Below are positions 39,078-48,097 of a stretch of 64,000 nt of DNA, piece after piece. Both the position numbers and the translations under genes were made by a program. The number at the start of each line of letters is the position of its first letter. Position 1 is the first letter of the stretch. The notes below the pieces were generated by a model. The model was not told where the DNA came from and ran no database searches. It saw only the letters and a list, made by a program, of their open reading frames with translations. Origin of the DNA: MFD04580-c1 sp963702995 (GTDB lineage: Bacteria > Planctomycetota > Phycisphaerae > Tepidisphaerales > Tepidisphaeraceae); contig OY969783.1 of the NCBI GenBank assembly GCA_963702995.1, forward strand, positions 1,674,001 through 1,738,000, written 5' to 3'.

Positions 39078-40912
39078 ATGATCAATGTAGTCTGCCAGTG
39101 TGGGGTGGCGACCAGCGTTCAGGAGTCTGTCGCGGCCGAGATCGACGCATGCCCGGCGTGCGGGGCGGCGCTGCGCATCGCCTGCGGCGACCCGACCTAC
39201 GCCGGCGCCGTCGTCAGCGGCCGCCTGATCGTTCAAGCCGGGCCGACCCTTCGCGGACAGCAGATCCTTCTCTGCGGCCCCGTCCCGATCGGGATCGGGA
39301 AGCTCCCGGAATTGGCGGTTCGGCTCCCCGGCACGCTGGTGTCGCGGAAGCACTGCCGCCTCGTCCCCTCGGGCGCCGGCGCCTGGCGGCTTCTCGATTC
39401 CAACAGCCGCAATGGGTCGTTCGTTAACGGCTCCCGCGTGGCGAGCCATGTCCTTTCCACGGGCGATCTGGTTGACCTGGGAGAGTACGAACTTCGGTAC
39501 ATCGACGCGGCCGGGCCGATCGCCCGCGCCCAACGGTGCAATCCCAGGCAGCCCGACCTCCGTCCAAATGGACGCCGTTCGACGACGCCCCGGTGGCTGA
39601 CCCCCGCCTGCGGCTCACGCCCGACGACAACCCGCCGAGCGCAGAGCCCGCCGCGGCCGACTTGTCACTATTCGATCCCGAGAACTCCCCACGCGATCTG
39701 TACGATGTCGCGGCCGCCGGCAACAATGGGACGCTTGCGCCGACTGCGCAGGGCCGGAACACCATCGCCCGCACGTCGCGCGTCTCATCAGCGCCGCTGG
39801 GCGGCGGCATCCGCTGCAAAGGGTGTGACCGGTCGTACTCGCTCGGCACGCGCGTCTGTGTCGAGTGCGGCATCGACCTTAAGACCGGCCGCCCGCTCAT
39901 TACCGCGCAGGGGATCGACGAAAACGCACTCCAGGTTTACACCGAGGGCCTGATCCGCGTCATCAGCTACTTCATTGCCTTTGGCCTTTACCCGATCGCG
40001 TCCGAGGCGTTCGGGGTATGCAAGCCGTATCTGGTCTGGGCGATCGCCATCCTCACGGTGATGACCAGCATCGGGTTCTGGGCGCAGGAATCGGGTGCCA
40101 ATGGATATGAGCGCGACGCCGCCAATCGGCTGATGCTCCACGTCGGCCGGGTGAGCTCGGAGCAGGTCGTGGACATCTACGAGGCCCCCGAAATTGGCCC
40201 CACGAACCCCCTTGTGCGGCAATACCTGGCGGAGAAGGAGCGGCTCAAGGGCTCTGTCCCCCCCGACGACCTGCCCGCACAGGCGTACCAGGCATTGCCC
40301 GAGGGCGCACGCCTGCTCGACCCGGGGGACTTTCACGCGTACCAATTGCTGACCAACGCGTTCCTGCACGCGGGCCTGCTCCATCTGGCTGGGAACATGC
40401 TCTTCCTGCTCGTCTTCGGGACGCGGGTGAACGCGCTGCTCGGCCAGGTGAGGACGGCGATTCTCTACCCCGTTTTGGCGGTAGCGGCCAGCGCCGTATA
40501 CGCGGTGTCGGCATCCAATGAGGCGCCTCATCTGGCGCTGGGGGCATCGGGTGCGATCATGGGCCTGGCCGGCATGTACCTGATCTTCTTCCCCATGCAC
40601 AAGGTTCATAACGTGATATGGCTTCGTATTTGGCTTTACGGTTCGCCGGCGATGAAGATCTTCACGGTGCGCGGCTTTTGGGTGGTACTCTTCTTTATCG
40701 CATTTGACGTGGTGTACACGGCATTCGGCCTGAAGGACGGGGTCGCGCATTGGGCGCATCTCGGCGGGTTCCTTACCGGCGCAACGCTCGCACTTTTGAT
40801 GCTGCTCAGCGGCCTGGCGGATGCGCGCGGCGGCGATTTGCTGTCGGTCATCGCGGGGAAGAAAATCCGACCGCTCGTTCGCCTCCACGGCGCGCTGCCG
40901 CAGGCGGCGTGA
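39078..40912 (+). CDS. Zinc ribbon - FHA - rhomboid membrane protease fusion, one frameshift
   Basis: The N-terminus has paired cysteines (CQCG...CPACG) like a zinc ribbon. An FHA domain follows, with VSRKHCRLVPSG, LLDSNSRNGSFVNGSRV and STGDLVDLGEYELRY (phosphothreonine binding). The frame shifts near 39533. A second cysteine cluster (GIRCKGCDRSYSLGTRVCVE, the C at CGID following) precedes a rhomboid domain with about six or seven helices. FLHAGLLHLAGNMLFLLVFG, the catalytic Ser in LGASGAIMGLAG and the catalytic His in HWAHLGGFLTG are all intact. Rhomboids cut transmembrane helices; the FHA part suggests control by Thr phosphorylation. The start could also be 39021. FHA-rhomboid continuity rests on a single indel. 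Confidence 0.75.
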
Positions 40913-40980
40913 GGGCCGCGGGCGATGTGAGGGGCGCGGGGCCGGGCCTCCGCGCGGGCGACACGTGGGGGGTTTCTCAG

Positions 40981-40986
40981 TACACT
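40981..40986 (+). promoter_or_regulatory. -10 box of purK
   Basis: TACACT lies 7 bases before the purK ATG at 40994, implying a leaderless transcript. No clear -35 box. Confidence 0.45.
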
Positions 40987-40993
40987 TCCGGCG

Positions 40994-42144
40994 ATGCATC
41001 GTCCAGAGTCTGGCCCCATTCTTCCCGGCAGTACGGTCGGCGTTCTAGGAAGCGGCCAGCTCGGCCGCATGTTCGCGATCGCCGCCCGGCGCATGGGGTA
41101 TCGCGTCCATACATTCTCGCCTGACAGCGACACGCCGACGGGCCAGGTCGCCGACGTGGAGGTCGCGGCATCCTACGACGATCTGGACGCCGTCCGGTCG
41201 TTCGCCGCCGCGGTGGACGTCGTCACGTTCGAGTTCGAGAACGTCCCCGCCGCGACGGCGGCCGCCGCCGAGGAACGCGCCCCCGTCCGCCCCGCCGGAA
41301 CGGTCCTTCACGTCAGCCAGAATCGCCTGCGCGAAAAGACGTTCCTCGCCGAGGCGGGCTTCCCCGTGACGCCGTTCTACCCGGTGCGATCGGCCGATGA
41401 GCTAAACGCGGCCATCGTAAAGCTGGGCGTGCCGGCGGTCCTCAAAACGGCTGACTTTGGTTACGACGGAAAGGGGCAGGTCAAGCTCTCCCGGGTCGAA
41501 GAAGGCTTGGCGGCGCTGGCCTGGTCCCCGGGGACGCAGTGGGTCTACGAGTCGTTCATCGACTTCGAACGCGAGGTGTCGGTGGTGGCGGCCCGTGGCG
41601 CGGACGGGGCGTTTGCCCACTGGGGCGTGATCGAGAACGCCCATCGAAACCACATCCTGGATGTGTCGATCTCTCCCGCCGACATCCCCGGCCGCGTTGA
41701 ACGCGAGGCGATCGAAATCGCTCGCGGCATCCTTGCCAAGCTGGAAGTGATCGGGGTGCTCTGCGTGGAGTTCTTCCTCACCCGCGACGGCCGCCTGATG
41801 GTAAACGAACTGGCCCCCCGCCCACACAACAGCGGCCACATGACGATCGACGCGAGCGTGACGAGCCAGTTCGAGCAGCAGCTCCGCGCCGTCTGCGGGC
41901 TCCCCCTGGGCGGCACCGAGCGCCTCCGCCCCGCCGCGATGGCGAACCTTCTGGGCGATCTCTGGTCCGCCGGCGAACCCAATTGGGCGGCCGCCTGTGC
42001 CATGCCCGAGGTGAAGCTCCACCTATACGGCAAGGCGACCCCGCGCCCGGGCGCAAGATGGGGCACCTGACGGCGGTTGGCGCAACCGGAGCCGAGGCGG
42101 AGCGGATCGTCCGGGCGGCGCGCGATGCGCTCGCGCCGGCCTAA
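40994..42144 (+). CDS. purK: N5-carboxyaminoimidazole ribonucleotide synthase, frameshift near the 3' end
   Basis: ATP-grasp enzyme of purine synthesis that carboxylates AIR. Motifs: VGVLGSGQLGRMFAIAARRM, VDVVTFEFENVP, LKTADFGYDGKGQ, YESFIDFEREVSVVAARG, VEFFLTRDGRLMVNELAPRP and HNSGHMTIDASVTSQFEQ. The frame as read stops at 42070, but the normal ending RKMGHLTAVGATGAEAERI continues in the next frame to a TAA at 42142. A C appears to be missing in the run near 42048. Full length is about 383 residues, as expected. No purE is adjacent. Convergent with tsaD, with a repeat cluster between. Confidence 0.93.
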
Positions 42145-42200
42145 AAAAGGGTCGGCCTAAAAAAGGGTCAGAAGGTATTTCGGCCATTCATGGCCTGCGA

Positions 42201-42401
42201 AAAACACCTCCAGACCCCTTTTCGGCTCGCGGTGAGGGAAAAGGGGTCTGGAGCCGAAAAGGGGTCTGGAGGTGTTTCGACCGATTTATTTGCCCGGGGG
42301 CTGACTTGGCCAGAATACCTCCAGACCCCTTTTTCTCCGGCTCGAGTCTGGGCACCGGCGGCACTACACGCGGGGCAGGAAACACCTCCAGACCCCTTTT
42401 T
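42201..42401. repeat. Cluster of five AAAAGGGGTCTGGAGGTGTT repeats in both orientations
   Basis: Copies: 42201-42222 (minus), 42239-42253 (plus, partial), 42257-42277 (plus), 42314-42334 (minus), 42380-42401 (minus). The first and third form a perfect stem of about 21 bp. The cluster fills the gap between the convergent purK and tsaD genes. A degenerate relative lies at 42163-42180. The same repeat occurs at 53394-53491. Confidence 0.85.
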
Positions 42402-43468
42402 TAATCGCGGAACTGGCTGTGCGTGATTGCGTCGAGCGACAGGTCGCTGAAGCGACCGGCCTCGTAGTAGACGTTCGCAAGGCCGGCGGTCATGGCGGCG
42501 TTGTCGGTGCAGTAGCGGAGGGGCGGGAACAGGACCGGGACGGGGAAGTTCGCCAGCGCCGAACGCAGCCCCCGGTTGGCCGAGACGCCGCCGCCGATGA
42601 TCACGCTTCGGGCGCTGTATTGTTGGACGGCGCGGCGGAGTTTCTTGCTGATCACGTCGATGCAGGCGGCCTGGAAGCTGGCGGCGATGTCGTTCAACAC
42701 CTGGCCGGTCGGGACCGGGTGATCGACCTCACGCGAACGCACGCCCGGGCCGCCTCTGGTCGGCACGCCGCGGACGTGATAGAGGACGGCCGTCTTCAAG
42801 CCGCTGAAGGAGAAGTCGAGCGAATCGGGGGCGAGCAGCGTCCGGGGGAAGCGGATCGCCTTGGAGTCGCCGTCGGACGCCAGCGCGTCCATCAGCGGGC
42901 CGCCGGGGTAGCCCAGGCCCAGGATCGCGGCGACCTTGTCGTATGCCTCCCCCACCGCATCGTCGATCGTCGCGCCGATCAGCGTCACGTCCAGCCACGC
43001 GTTCACCCGGTACAGCGCCGTATGACCTCCGCTCACCACCAGGCCGATCGCCGGCATCGGTGGCGGCTGATTCTTTTCCAGCATGACGCTGTAGAGATGG
43101 GCGTGGACATGGTCCACCCCGATCAGCGGCTTGCCCAGCGACCACGCCAGCGTTTTGGCGGCCGTCACCCCGATCAGCAGCGACCCGATCAACCCGGGCC
43201 GATAGGCGATCGCGATGGCGTCCAAGGATGAAGGAGAAAGGGCGAAGGATGAACTCTCAAGCCCGAAGGATGAAGAGCCCAGCGCGTCGCGAAGCACCGG
43301 GAGGATGTTCTCAATATGGGCGCGGCACGCGATCTCGGGGACCACGCCGCGGTATCTGGCGTGAAGCTCAGCCTGGCTGGCGACGACATTGGAGCGAACG
43401 TCGTACCCATCCGCCACCACGGCGGCCGCCGTCTCGTCGCAGGTTGATTCGATGCCGAGAATAACCAT
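42401..43468 (-). CDS. tsaD: tRNA N6-adenosine threonylcarbamoyltransferase
   Basis: Makes the universal t6A37 modification of ANN-decoding tRNAs. Family motifs: ILGIESTCDETAAAVV, metal-binding HVHAHLYS, GLVVSGGHTALY, IGATIDDAVGEAYDKVA, GYPGGPLMDALA, LDFSFSGLKTAVLYH and IIGGGVSANRGLRSAL. Length 355 residues, slightly above usual. The excess is explained by a Ser/Phe-rich insert (SSSFGLESSSFALSPSSLDA, encoded at 43221-43281) between the PEIACRAH region and the AIAYRPGLIG strand; it is made of AAGGATGAA-type repeat units. Otherwise intact. Confidence 0.94.
   Translation of the reverse strand: MVILGIESTCDETAAAVVADGYDVRSNVVASQAELHARYRGVVPEIACRAHIENILPVLRDALGSSSFGLESSSFALSPSSLDAIAIAYRPGLIGSLLIGVTAAKTLAWSLGKPLIGVDHVHAHLYSVMLEKNQPPPMPAIGLVVSGGHTALYRVNAWLDVTLIGATIDDAVGEAYDKVAAILGLGYPGGPLMDALASDGDSKAIRFPRTLLAPDSLDFSFSGLKTAVLYHVRGVPTRGGPGVRSREVDHPVPTGQVLNDIAASFQAACIDVISKKLRRAVQQYSARSVIIGGGVSANRGLRSALANFPVPVLFPPLRYCTDNAAMTAGLANVYYEAGRFSDLSLDAITHSQFRD
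43221..43281. repeat. AAGGATGAA repeat units inside tsaD
   Basis: Three AAGGATGAA-type units (near 43224, 43243 and 43265) separated by short spacers lie in frame inside tsaD. Similar units, partly inverted (TTCATCCTTCTGCTTCATCC and relatives), fill 43482-43576 between tsaD and the next gene. Confidence 0.65.
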
Positions 43469-43481
43469 TTGCGGAAAGCTC

Positions 43482-43576
43482 GACGGATGAAGTCTGAAGG
43501 AGAAACGGGTGCAGAGTTAGCCGGATTGATGCAGACGGCACTGCCTGACTTCATCCTTCTGCTTCATCCTTCATCC
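43482..43576. repeat. AAGGATGAA-type inverted repeats between tsaD and the S41 protease gene
   Basis: CGGATGAAGTCTGAAGGAGAA on the left faces GACTTCATCCTTCTGCTTCA and TTCATCCTTCATCCTT on the right, giving a potential hairpin in this 108-bp gap. Confidence 0.5.
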
Positions 43577-44965
43577 TTATTTGACGGCCTGCGTGGTGCC
43601 TGTCAAGGTGGTCATGAGGTCGCCGTGGGCGTCGTGCCGGTCCGTCAGGATAATGTGGCCGACCATCGTGCTCACGGCGGCTTCTAGCTGGTTGTCAACG
43701 AAGGGGGCGGGCTGTGTCGTCGCCGGTTGTGTCGCCGGGCCGGTCGAGGGGCCGCTCGAGGCCCTGGGGAGCGCTCGACCGATGACTTCCAGGTCGCTCT
43801 GCTGGAGGACGAGCTGCTTCTCCGCCTCGTTGTCCATGGGGACATTCACCTGCGGCTCGACGCCCCAATCGGTCGCGTCCTTCTTCTTATGCACGAGGCG
43901 GCCGCTGGGGAGGTAGTAGTAGGCGACGGTCAGCTTCAGTTCCCCCGACTTCCCATCGAGCGGGATCAGTTCCTGGACCGACCCCTTCCCATACGTCCGC
44001 GTCCCCAGCACCAGGGCGCGCCGATTGTCGAGAAGGCTGCCGGCGACGATCTCAGACGCACTGGCGGAATGTTCGTTGACCAGCACGATCATCGGGAACT
44101 CGGCTTTGAGCGCCTGCTGCGGGTCGGCGACGGCGACGTCTTCGGGGCGGTTGCGGCCCTTGGTCGAGACGATCTTCCCCTCCTTCACGAACAAGTTGAC
44201 GATCCGCACGGCCTGATCGAGGCGGCCGCCGGGGTTGAAGCGGAGGTCGAGCAACAGCCCCTGCATCCCATCGGCGATCAGGCCGTCGAGCACCGGCTTG
44301 ATCTTATCGAACGTATCGGGCGTGAACTGCGTGATGCGGACGTAGGCGACTTTGGGGCTTTGGCTGACCCAGTAGTCCCAGTGGGAGTCGGCCTTGCGGC
44401 GATACCCCTTCACGGTGGGGACGACGATTTCCTGCCGGAGCATCTTTGGCAAGTCGAGCTCTTCGCCGGTCGCGTGGCGGACGCGCATCCGCACTTCCAG
44501 CGGGCCCTTGGCGATCTTGGCGATCACGTCCTTCAGCTTCGCGCCGTGGATGTCTTCGCCGTTGACCTTGAGGATCGTGTCCCCGGCGAGGACGCCAGCT
44601 TTGAACGCCGGGCTGTCGTCGATCGGGGAGACGACGCGAACGTCGCCGTTATCGGCCTGATCGAGTTGAATGCCGACGCCTTTGAACGTTCCGTCGAGAA
44701 GACGGTCGAACTCTTCCTGTTTCTTCGGCGGGACGTAGACACTGAACGGGTCGAGCTGCTCGAGCATGCCGTCGATCGCGCCCTGATGGAGCCTTTCCTC
44801 GTCCACCGGGTCCACATAGTGGGTGGCAACCTGGCGGTGGATATCGACCAGCGTCCGGACAAAGGCGTAATCGTCATCCCGCTGGGCCAGAGAGCCGGGC
44901 AGTTGAAAGGCGAGCACCGCGATCAGCACGACGCAGATGCTCCAGGCCATTCGTTCGCGTTTCAT
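43577..44965 (-). CDS. C-terminal processing peptidase, S41 family
   Basis: Periplasmic Ser-Lys protease. A signal anchor (SICVVLIAVLAFQLPGSLA, residues 9-27) supports the ATG at 44965. A PDZ domain spans about 95-170 (FKGVGIQLDQADNGDVRVVS, SPAFKAGVLAGDTILKVNGE). The protease core follows with VAYVRITQFTPDTFDKI, LLLDLRFNPGGRLDQAV, the catalytic serine region NEHSASASEIVAGSLLD (about residue 302) and the catalytic lysine Lys327 in RTYGKGSVQ. 462 residues. The family trims or degrades exported proteins recognised by their C-termini. Same strand as tsaD and possibly co-transcribed. Confidence 0.92.
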   Translation of the reverse strand: MKRERMAWSICVVLIAVLAFQLPGSLAQRDDDYAFVRTLVDIHRQVATHYVDPVDEERLHQGAIDGMLEQLDPFSVYVPPKKQEEFDRLLDGTFKGVGIQLDQADNGDVRVVSPIDDSPAFKAGVLAGDTILKVNGEDIHGAKLKDVIAKIAKGPLEVRMRVRHATGEELDLPKMLRQEIVVPTVKGYRRKADSHWDYWVSQSPKVAYVRITQFTPDTFDKIKPVLDGLIADGMQGLLLDLRFNPGGRLDQAVRIVNLFVKEGKIVSTKGRNRPEDVAVADPQQALKAEFPMIVLVNEHSASASEIVAGSLLDNRRALVLGTRTYGKGSVQELIPLDGKSGELKLTVAYYYLPSGRLVHKKKDATDWGVEPQVNVPMDNEAEKQLVLQQSDLEVIGRALPRASSGPSTGPATQPATTQPAPFVDNQLEAAVSTMVGHIILTDRHDAHGDLMTTLTGTTQAVK

Positions 44966-45081
44966 TGCGCTCCCGAGATCGATGAAATCGGCCGCCACGC
45001 TTGCCGCGGCTGGCAGGCGATGGATCTTAGCCCAATGCCTTCGGGGAACAAACGAGGGAGTGGGTGGCCCTCGACACTTCA

Positions 45082-45165
45082 GTAGCAGGCACACTCCGTG
45101 TGCCGTCCGCCGAGTTCCGAACCCCTCCCGCGTCCGGGCAACGGCACACGGCGTGTGCCTGCTAC
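45082..45165. repeat. Inverted repeat with GGCACAC arms, copy 1
   Basis: Left arm GTAGCAGGCACACTCCGTGT (from 45082) and right arm ACGGCACACGGCGTGTGCCT (from 45141) pair over about 25 bp. Each arm is itself a small palindrome. A second element is at 47131-47216. Confidence 0.75.
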
Positions 45166-45190
45166 GAGAAGGGATGACGCCGAGCAAGCC

Positions 45191-45218
45191 TTGACAATTC
45201 AATCACTGGTTTTAAACT
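45191..45218 (+). promoter_or_regulatory. Promoter and possible operator of the CecR-like regulator
   Basis: -35 TTGACA (45191-45196), 16-bp spacer, -10 TAAACT (45213-45218), 9 bases before the ATG. An imperfect dyad centred on GTTTTAAAC overlaps the -10 box and could be an autorepression site. This is the best sigma-70-type promoter in the window. Confidence 0.65.
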
Positions 45219-45227
45219 ACTGTTTGA

Positions 45228-45972
45228 ATGAGCCACGTTGACGACCCTGATCTTGCGCCCGACGTCGCCCAGACGCGCACTCGACTGATCGAGGCCGCGG
45301 CGCCGGTCTTCGCCGAGCAGGGGTATCGCGGCGCCACCGTGCGCAACATCTGCGCCGGGCCGGGGCGAACGTGGCGGCCGTCAACTATCACTTCGGCGAC
45401 AAAGAGGGGCTTTACCTCGCGGTCATTAAGCACTTCCTCGCCCTTTCGATTCGCAAGTACCCGCCCGACTATGGCCTGTGCCCAAGCCCGACGCCGTATG
45501 ACCGCCTCCGCGCGTTCATCGGGTCGTTCCTCCTGCGGCTGCTGGATCGGGGCCAGGCGGCCTGGTTCGAGCGGCTCATGGCGCCGAGATGGCCGAGCCG
45601 ACCGAGGCCGCCGGCACTGTCCTGGCCAACATGATCCGCCCGATGAGCCGCATGCTTGAGGGGATCGTCCGCGACCAGATCGGCCCCGAGGCGGCGCACG
45701 ACGCCGAGCGGGTCCGCTTCTGCGTGGCGAGCGTGATCGGCCAATGTGTCTTCTATCGCAACTGTGAGGCGATGCTGATGCGGCTTTACCCGGAGCATCG
45801 CCTCGACGCAGCGGCCATCGGCCGCCTGGCTGACCATATCGCCGGGCTGTGTGCCGCGGGTTTCCAGGCGTGTCGCTCGCCCGCTCCTCCCGCCGCCGCG
45901 GCGCCGGCGCCCCGCCGGGGCGGCCGGCCCAGGGCCGGCGCGGGCCGTTCCTCTTCCGGAGAGCTCAAATGA
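45228..45972 (+). CDS. TetR-family regulator with CecR-type C-terminal domain, two frameshifts
   Basis: The helix-turn-helix starts as RTRLIEAAAPVFAEQGYRGA; the frame shifts near 45357 and continues NVAAVNYHFGDKEGLYLAVI, the classic TetR recognition region. A second shift near 45585 leads into GTVLANMIRPMSRMLEGIVR and VIGQCVFYRNCEAMLMRLYP, typical of the CecR/YbiH (DUF1956) ligand-binding domain. About 248 residues. Its stop overlaps the start of the permease gene (ATGA at 45969), so it should control and be translated with the exporter. CecR relatives regulate drug-export operons; the inducer here is unknown. Confidence 0.82.
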
Positions 45973-47120
45973 ACTCCGTCGCAATGAAGATGCTGATGGG
46001 CGATCGCGCCAAGTACTTCGGCATCATCATCGGGATCACCTTCGCGTCGCTGCTGATCACCCAGCAGTTGGGGATCTTCATCGGGCTGATGTCGCGCACC
46101 TATGGCGCGATCACGGACCTGGGCGGGGCCGACATCTGGGTCATGGACCCGAAGGTTCAGTTCATCGACGACGTCAAGCCGCTTCAGGACACCAAGCTCT
46201 ATCGCGTTCGGGGCGTCGAAGGGGTCGAGTGGGCGGTGCCGCTCTACAAGGGCCTGCTCAAGGCGCGGCTGGAGAATGGGAGCTTTCAGACCTGCAACGT
46301 GATGGGGCTGGACGATGTCAGCCTCGTCGGCGGCCCGCCGGTCATGCTGGAAGGAAAGCTGGAAGACCTGCGGCGCTCCAGCGCGGTGATCGTTGACGAC
46401 GTCGGAGCGAACGACAAGCTCGCCAAAGAAGTCGGCGGCCGCCGGGTGCCGCTGAAGGTGGGGGACACGCTCGAGCTGAACGACCATCGCGGGATCGTCG
46501 TCGGGATCTGCCAGGTGTCGCGGACGTTCCAATCGCAGCCGGTCGTCTACACGACCTACGGTCGCGCCACCACGTTCGCGCCCAAGGAGCGGAAGCTGCT
46601 TTCGTTCGTGCTGGCCAAGGTGAAGCCGGGGTTTGACCGCCGCGACGTGTGCCGGCGGATCGAGGCCGTCACGGGGCTGGGGGCGTACACGCAGGACGGG
46701 TTCATCAAGATCACCTACGACTACTTCTTCAAGAACACGGGCATCCCCATCAATTTTGGCATCGCGGTGGGGTTGGGCTTCCTTGTCGGGACGGTGATCG
46801 CCGGGCAGACGTTCTATAACTTCACGCTTGAGAACCTGCGGCATTTTGGCGCTCTTAAGGCAATGGGGGCGGGCAACTGGCTCCTGCTGCGGATGATCAC
46901 GCTCCAGGCGGTGCTGGTCGGCGTCATCGGCTACGGGCTGGGGGTTGGGCTTGCGTCGCTCTTCGGGTACGTGACCCGCAATAGCGAGCTGGCGTTCCGT
47001 CTCCCCTGGTGGCTCCTGTTTTTCAACGCGGCCGCCGTGACGTTGATCTGCGTTTTCTCGTCATTGCTCAGCATGTGGAAGGTGATCCGCCTCGAGCCGG
47101 CGATCGTGTTCAAGGGGTGA
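45969..47120 (+). CDS. DevC-like ABC exporter permease 1
   Basis: 383 residues. One N-terminal membrane helix (IIIGITFASLLITQQLGIFI), a large periplasmic domain (about 45-250), and three C-terminal helices of the FtsX type (INFGIAVGLGFLVGTVIAGQ, LQAVLVGVIGYGLGVGLASL, LLFFNAAAVTLICVFSSLLS). A short cytoplasmic coupling loop, FGALKAMGAGNW, lies between helices two and three. This is the layout of DevC/MacB-type permeases that push substrates from periplasm or membrane into a TolC-like channel. The paralogue at 48094 shares the plan and many residues (VKMLxGDRxKY, ALKAMGAGNW, RLEPAIVFK). Confidence 0.88.
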   Translation: MNSVAMKMLMGDRAKYFGIIIGITFASLLITQQLGIFIGLMSRTYGAITDLGGADIWVMDPKVQFIDDVKPLQDTKLYRVRGVEGVEWAVPLYKGLLKARLENGSFQTCNVMGLDDVSLVGGPPVMLEGKLEDLRRSSAVIVDDVGANDKLAKEVGGRRVPLKVGDTLELNDHRGIVVGICQVSRTFQSQPVVYTTYGRATTFAPKERKLLSFVLAKVKPGFDRRDVCRRIEAVTGLGAYTQDGFIKITYDYFFKNTGIPINFGIAVGLGFLVGTVIAGQTFYNFTLENLRHFGALKAMGAGNWLLLRMITLQAVLVGVIGYGLGVGLASLFGYVTRNSELAFRLPWWLLFFNAAAVTLICVFSSLLSMWKVIRLEPAIVFKG

Positions 47121-47130
47121 GGACGCGTAC

Positions 47131-47216
47131 CGTGGCAGGCACACTCCGTGTGCCGTAGCCCCGTGTCGAGATGGCGGCCAAGAACGGCGGACGGCACATG
47201 GAGCGTGCCTGCCACG
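47131..47216. repeat. Inverted repeat with GGCACAC arms, copy 2
   Basis: Left arm CGTGGCAGGCACACTCCGTG (from 47131) and right arm ACGGCACATGGAGCGTGCCT (from 47191) pair over about 26 bp. It lies between permease 1 and the second TetR gene, with almost the same left arm as the copy at 45082. Confidence 0.75.
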
Positions 47217-47262
47217 GGGCGCCCAACGCGTCGCCACAACCGAAATGTTTTGAAAAGCGCCC

Positions 47263-47302
47263 TTACGGTGTTGACTTACTTAACACCGTAAATAATGATA
47301 AC
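47263..47302 (+). promoter_or_regulatory. TetR operator and promoter of the second regulator
   Basis: A perfect 10-bp inverted repeat TTACGGTGTT-N9-AACACCGTAA (47263-47272 and 47282-47291) encloses the -35 candidate TTGACT (47271-47276). The -10 region lies in TAATGATAAC (47293-47302). The position is ideal for repression by the adjacent TetR protein. Confidence 0.7.
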
Positions 47303-47327
47303 ATCGTTAGCTGACGGAGGCCCCGCC

Positions 47328-48097
47328 ATGACGCCATCTGAGGAACGCCGGGAGCGGGAGAGGAACGAAGTCCGAAGCCTGATCATGGACGCCGCGCGGG
47401 AGCTGTTTGTGAAGGAAGGGTACGACGCCGTCTCGATGCGCAAGATCGCCGCGGCGATCGACTATTCGCCGACTGCGATCTACGTCCATTTCAAGGACAA
47501 GGCGGACCTGATGCTCGAGCTCTGCTGCCATGACTACGGCCGCCTGGATGCCGAGGCGCTGAAGCTCGCGGGGATCGCCGACCCGGTGGAGCGGATCCGC
47601 GAGCTGGGGCGTTCTTACATCCGATTCGCCGTCGCGCACCCGAACCACTACCGCTTCATGTTCATGACGCCGGTCCGCGGCGATTCGCTGCCGCCCATGC
47701 CGGATGCGGTGGTGAAGCACCGCCAGGACCCCAATCAGGACGGTTACGCCTTTCTGAAGGCGGCCGTCGCCGAGGCCATCGCCGCGGGCCGGCTGGCGCA
47801 CGGCCTCAAAGACGCCGACCTCGTCGCCCAGACCCTCCACGCCGCTGTCCACGGCGCGGCCTCCCTCGAGATCGCGCACGGCCACGATCCCTGTTTCGAA
47901 TGGCGGCCGCTGGAGCAGCGGATCGAACTCATCACCGACTGCGTGCTCCGCGGCCTGCTCCGTGGCGACGACCCGGCCCTCGCCAAACGGCGTTCGCACG
48001 CCGCGGAGACCTCCGGGGCGAAGCCGTCGAAGGCCCGCGCCGGTCCGCCAAGGCGCCGGCACACGCTCGGGCGGCCGGAAAGGCGACACGCGCATGA
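47328..48097 (+). CDS. TetR-family regulator 2, frameshift near the 3' end
   Basis: Start at ATG 47328, with GGAGG ten bases upstream. The DNA-binding domain reads LIMDAARELFVKEGYDAVSM and AAAIDYSPTAIYVHFKDKAD. The C-terminal domain with RSYIRFAVAHPNHYRFMFMT and LVAQTLHAAVHGAASLEIAH matches the TetR_C_33/WHG type. Near 48043 the frame shifts, and the Ala-rich tail AKAPAHARAAGKATRA ends in a TGA overlapping the next ATG (ATGA at 48094). The module TetR then permease with ATGA overlap thus repeats the arrangement at 45228-47120. A strong operator lies just upstream. Confidence 0.82.

Noticed and set aside
42201..42401. CRISPR array
   Set aside because: Repeats alternate in orientation, spacing is irregular and one copy is partial; no cas gene is present.
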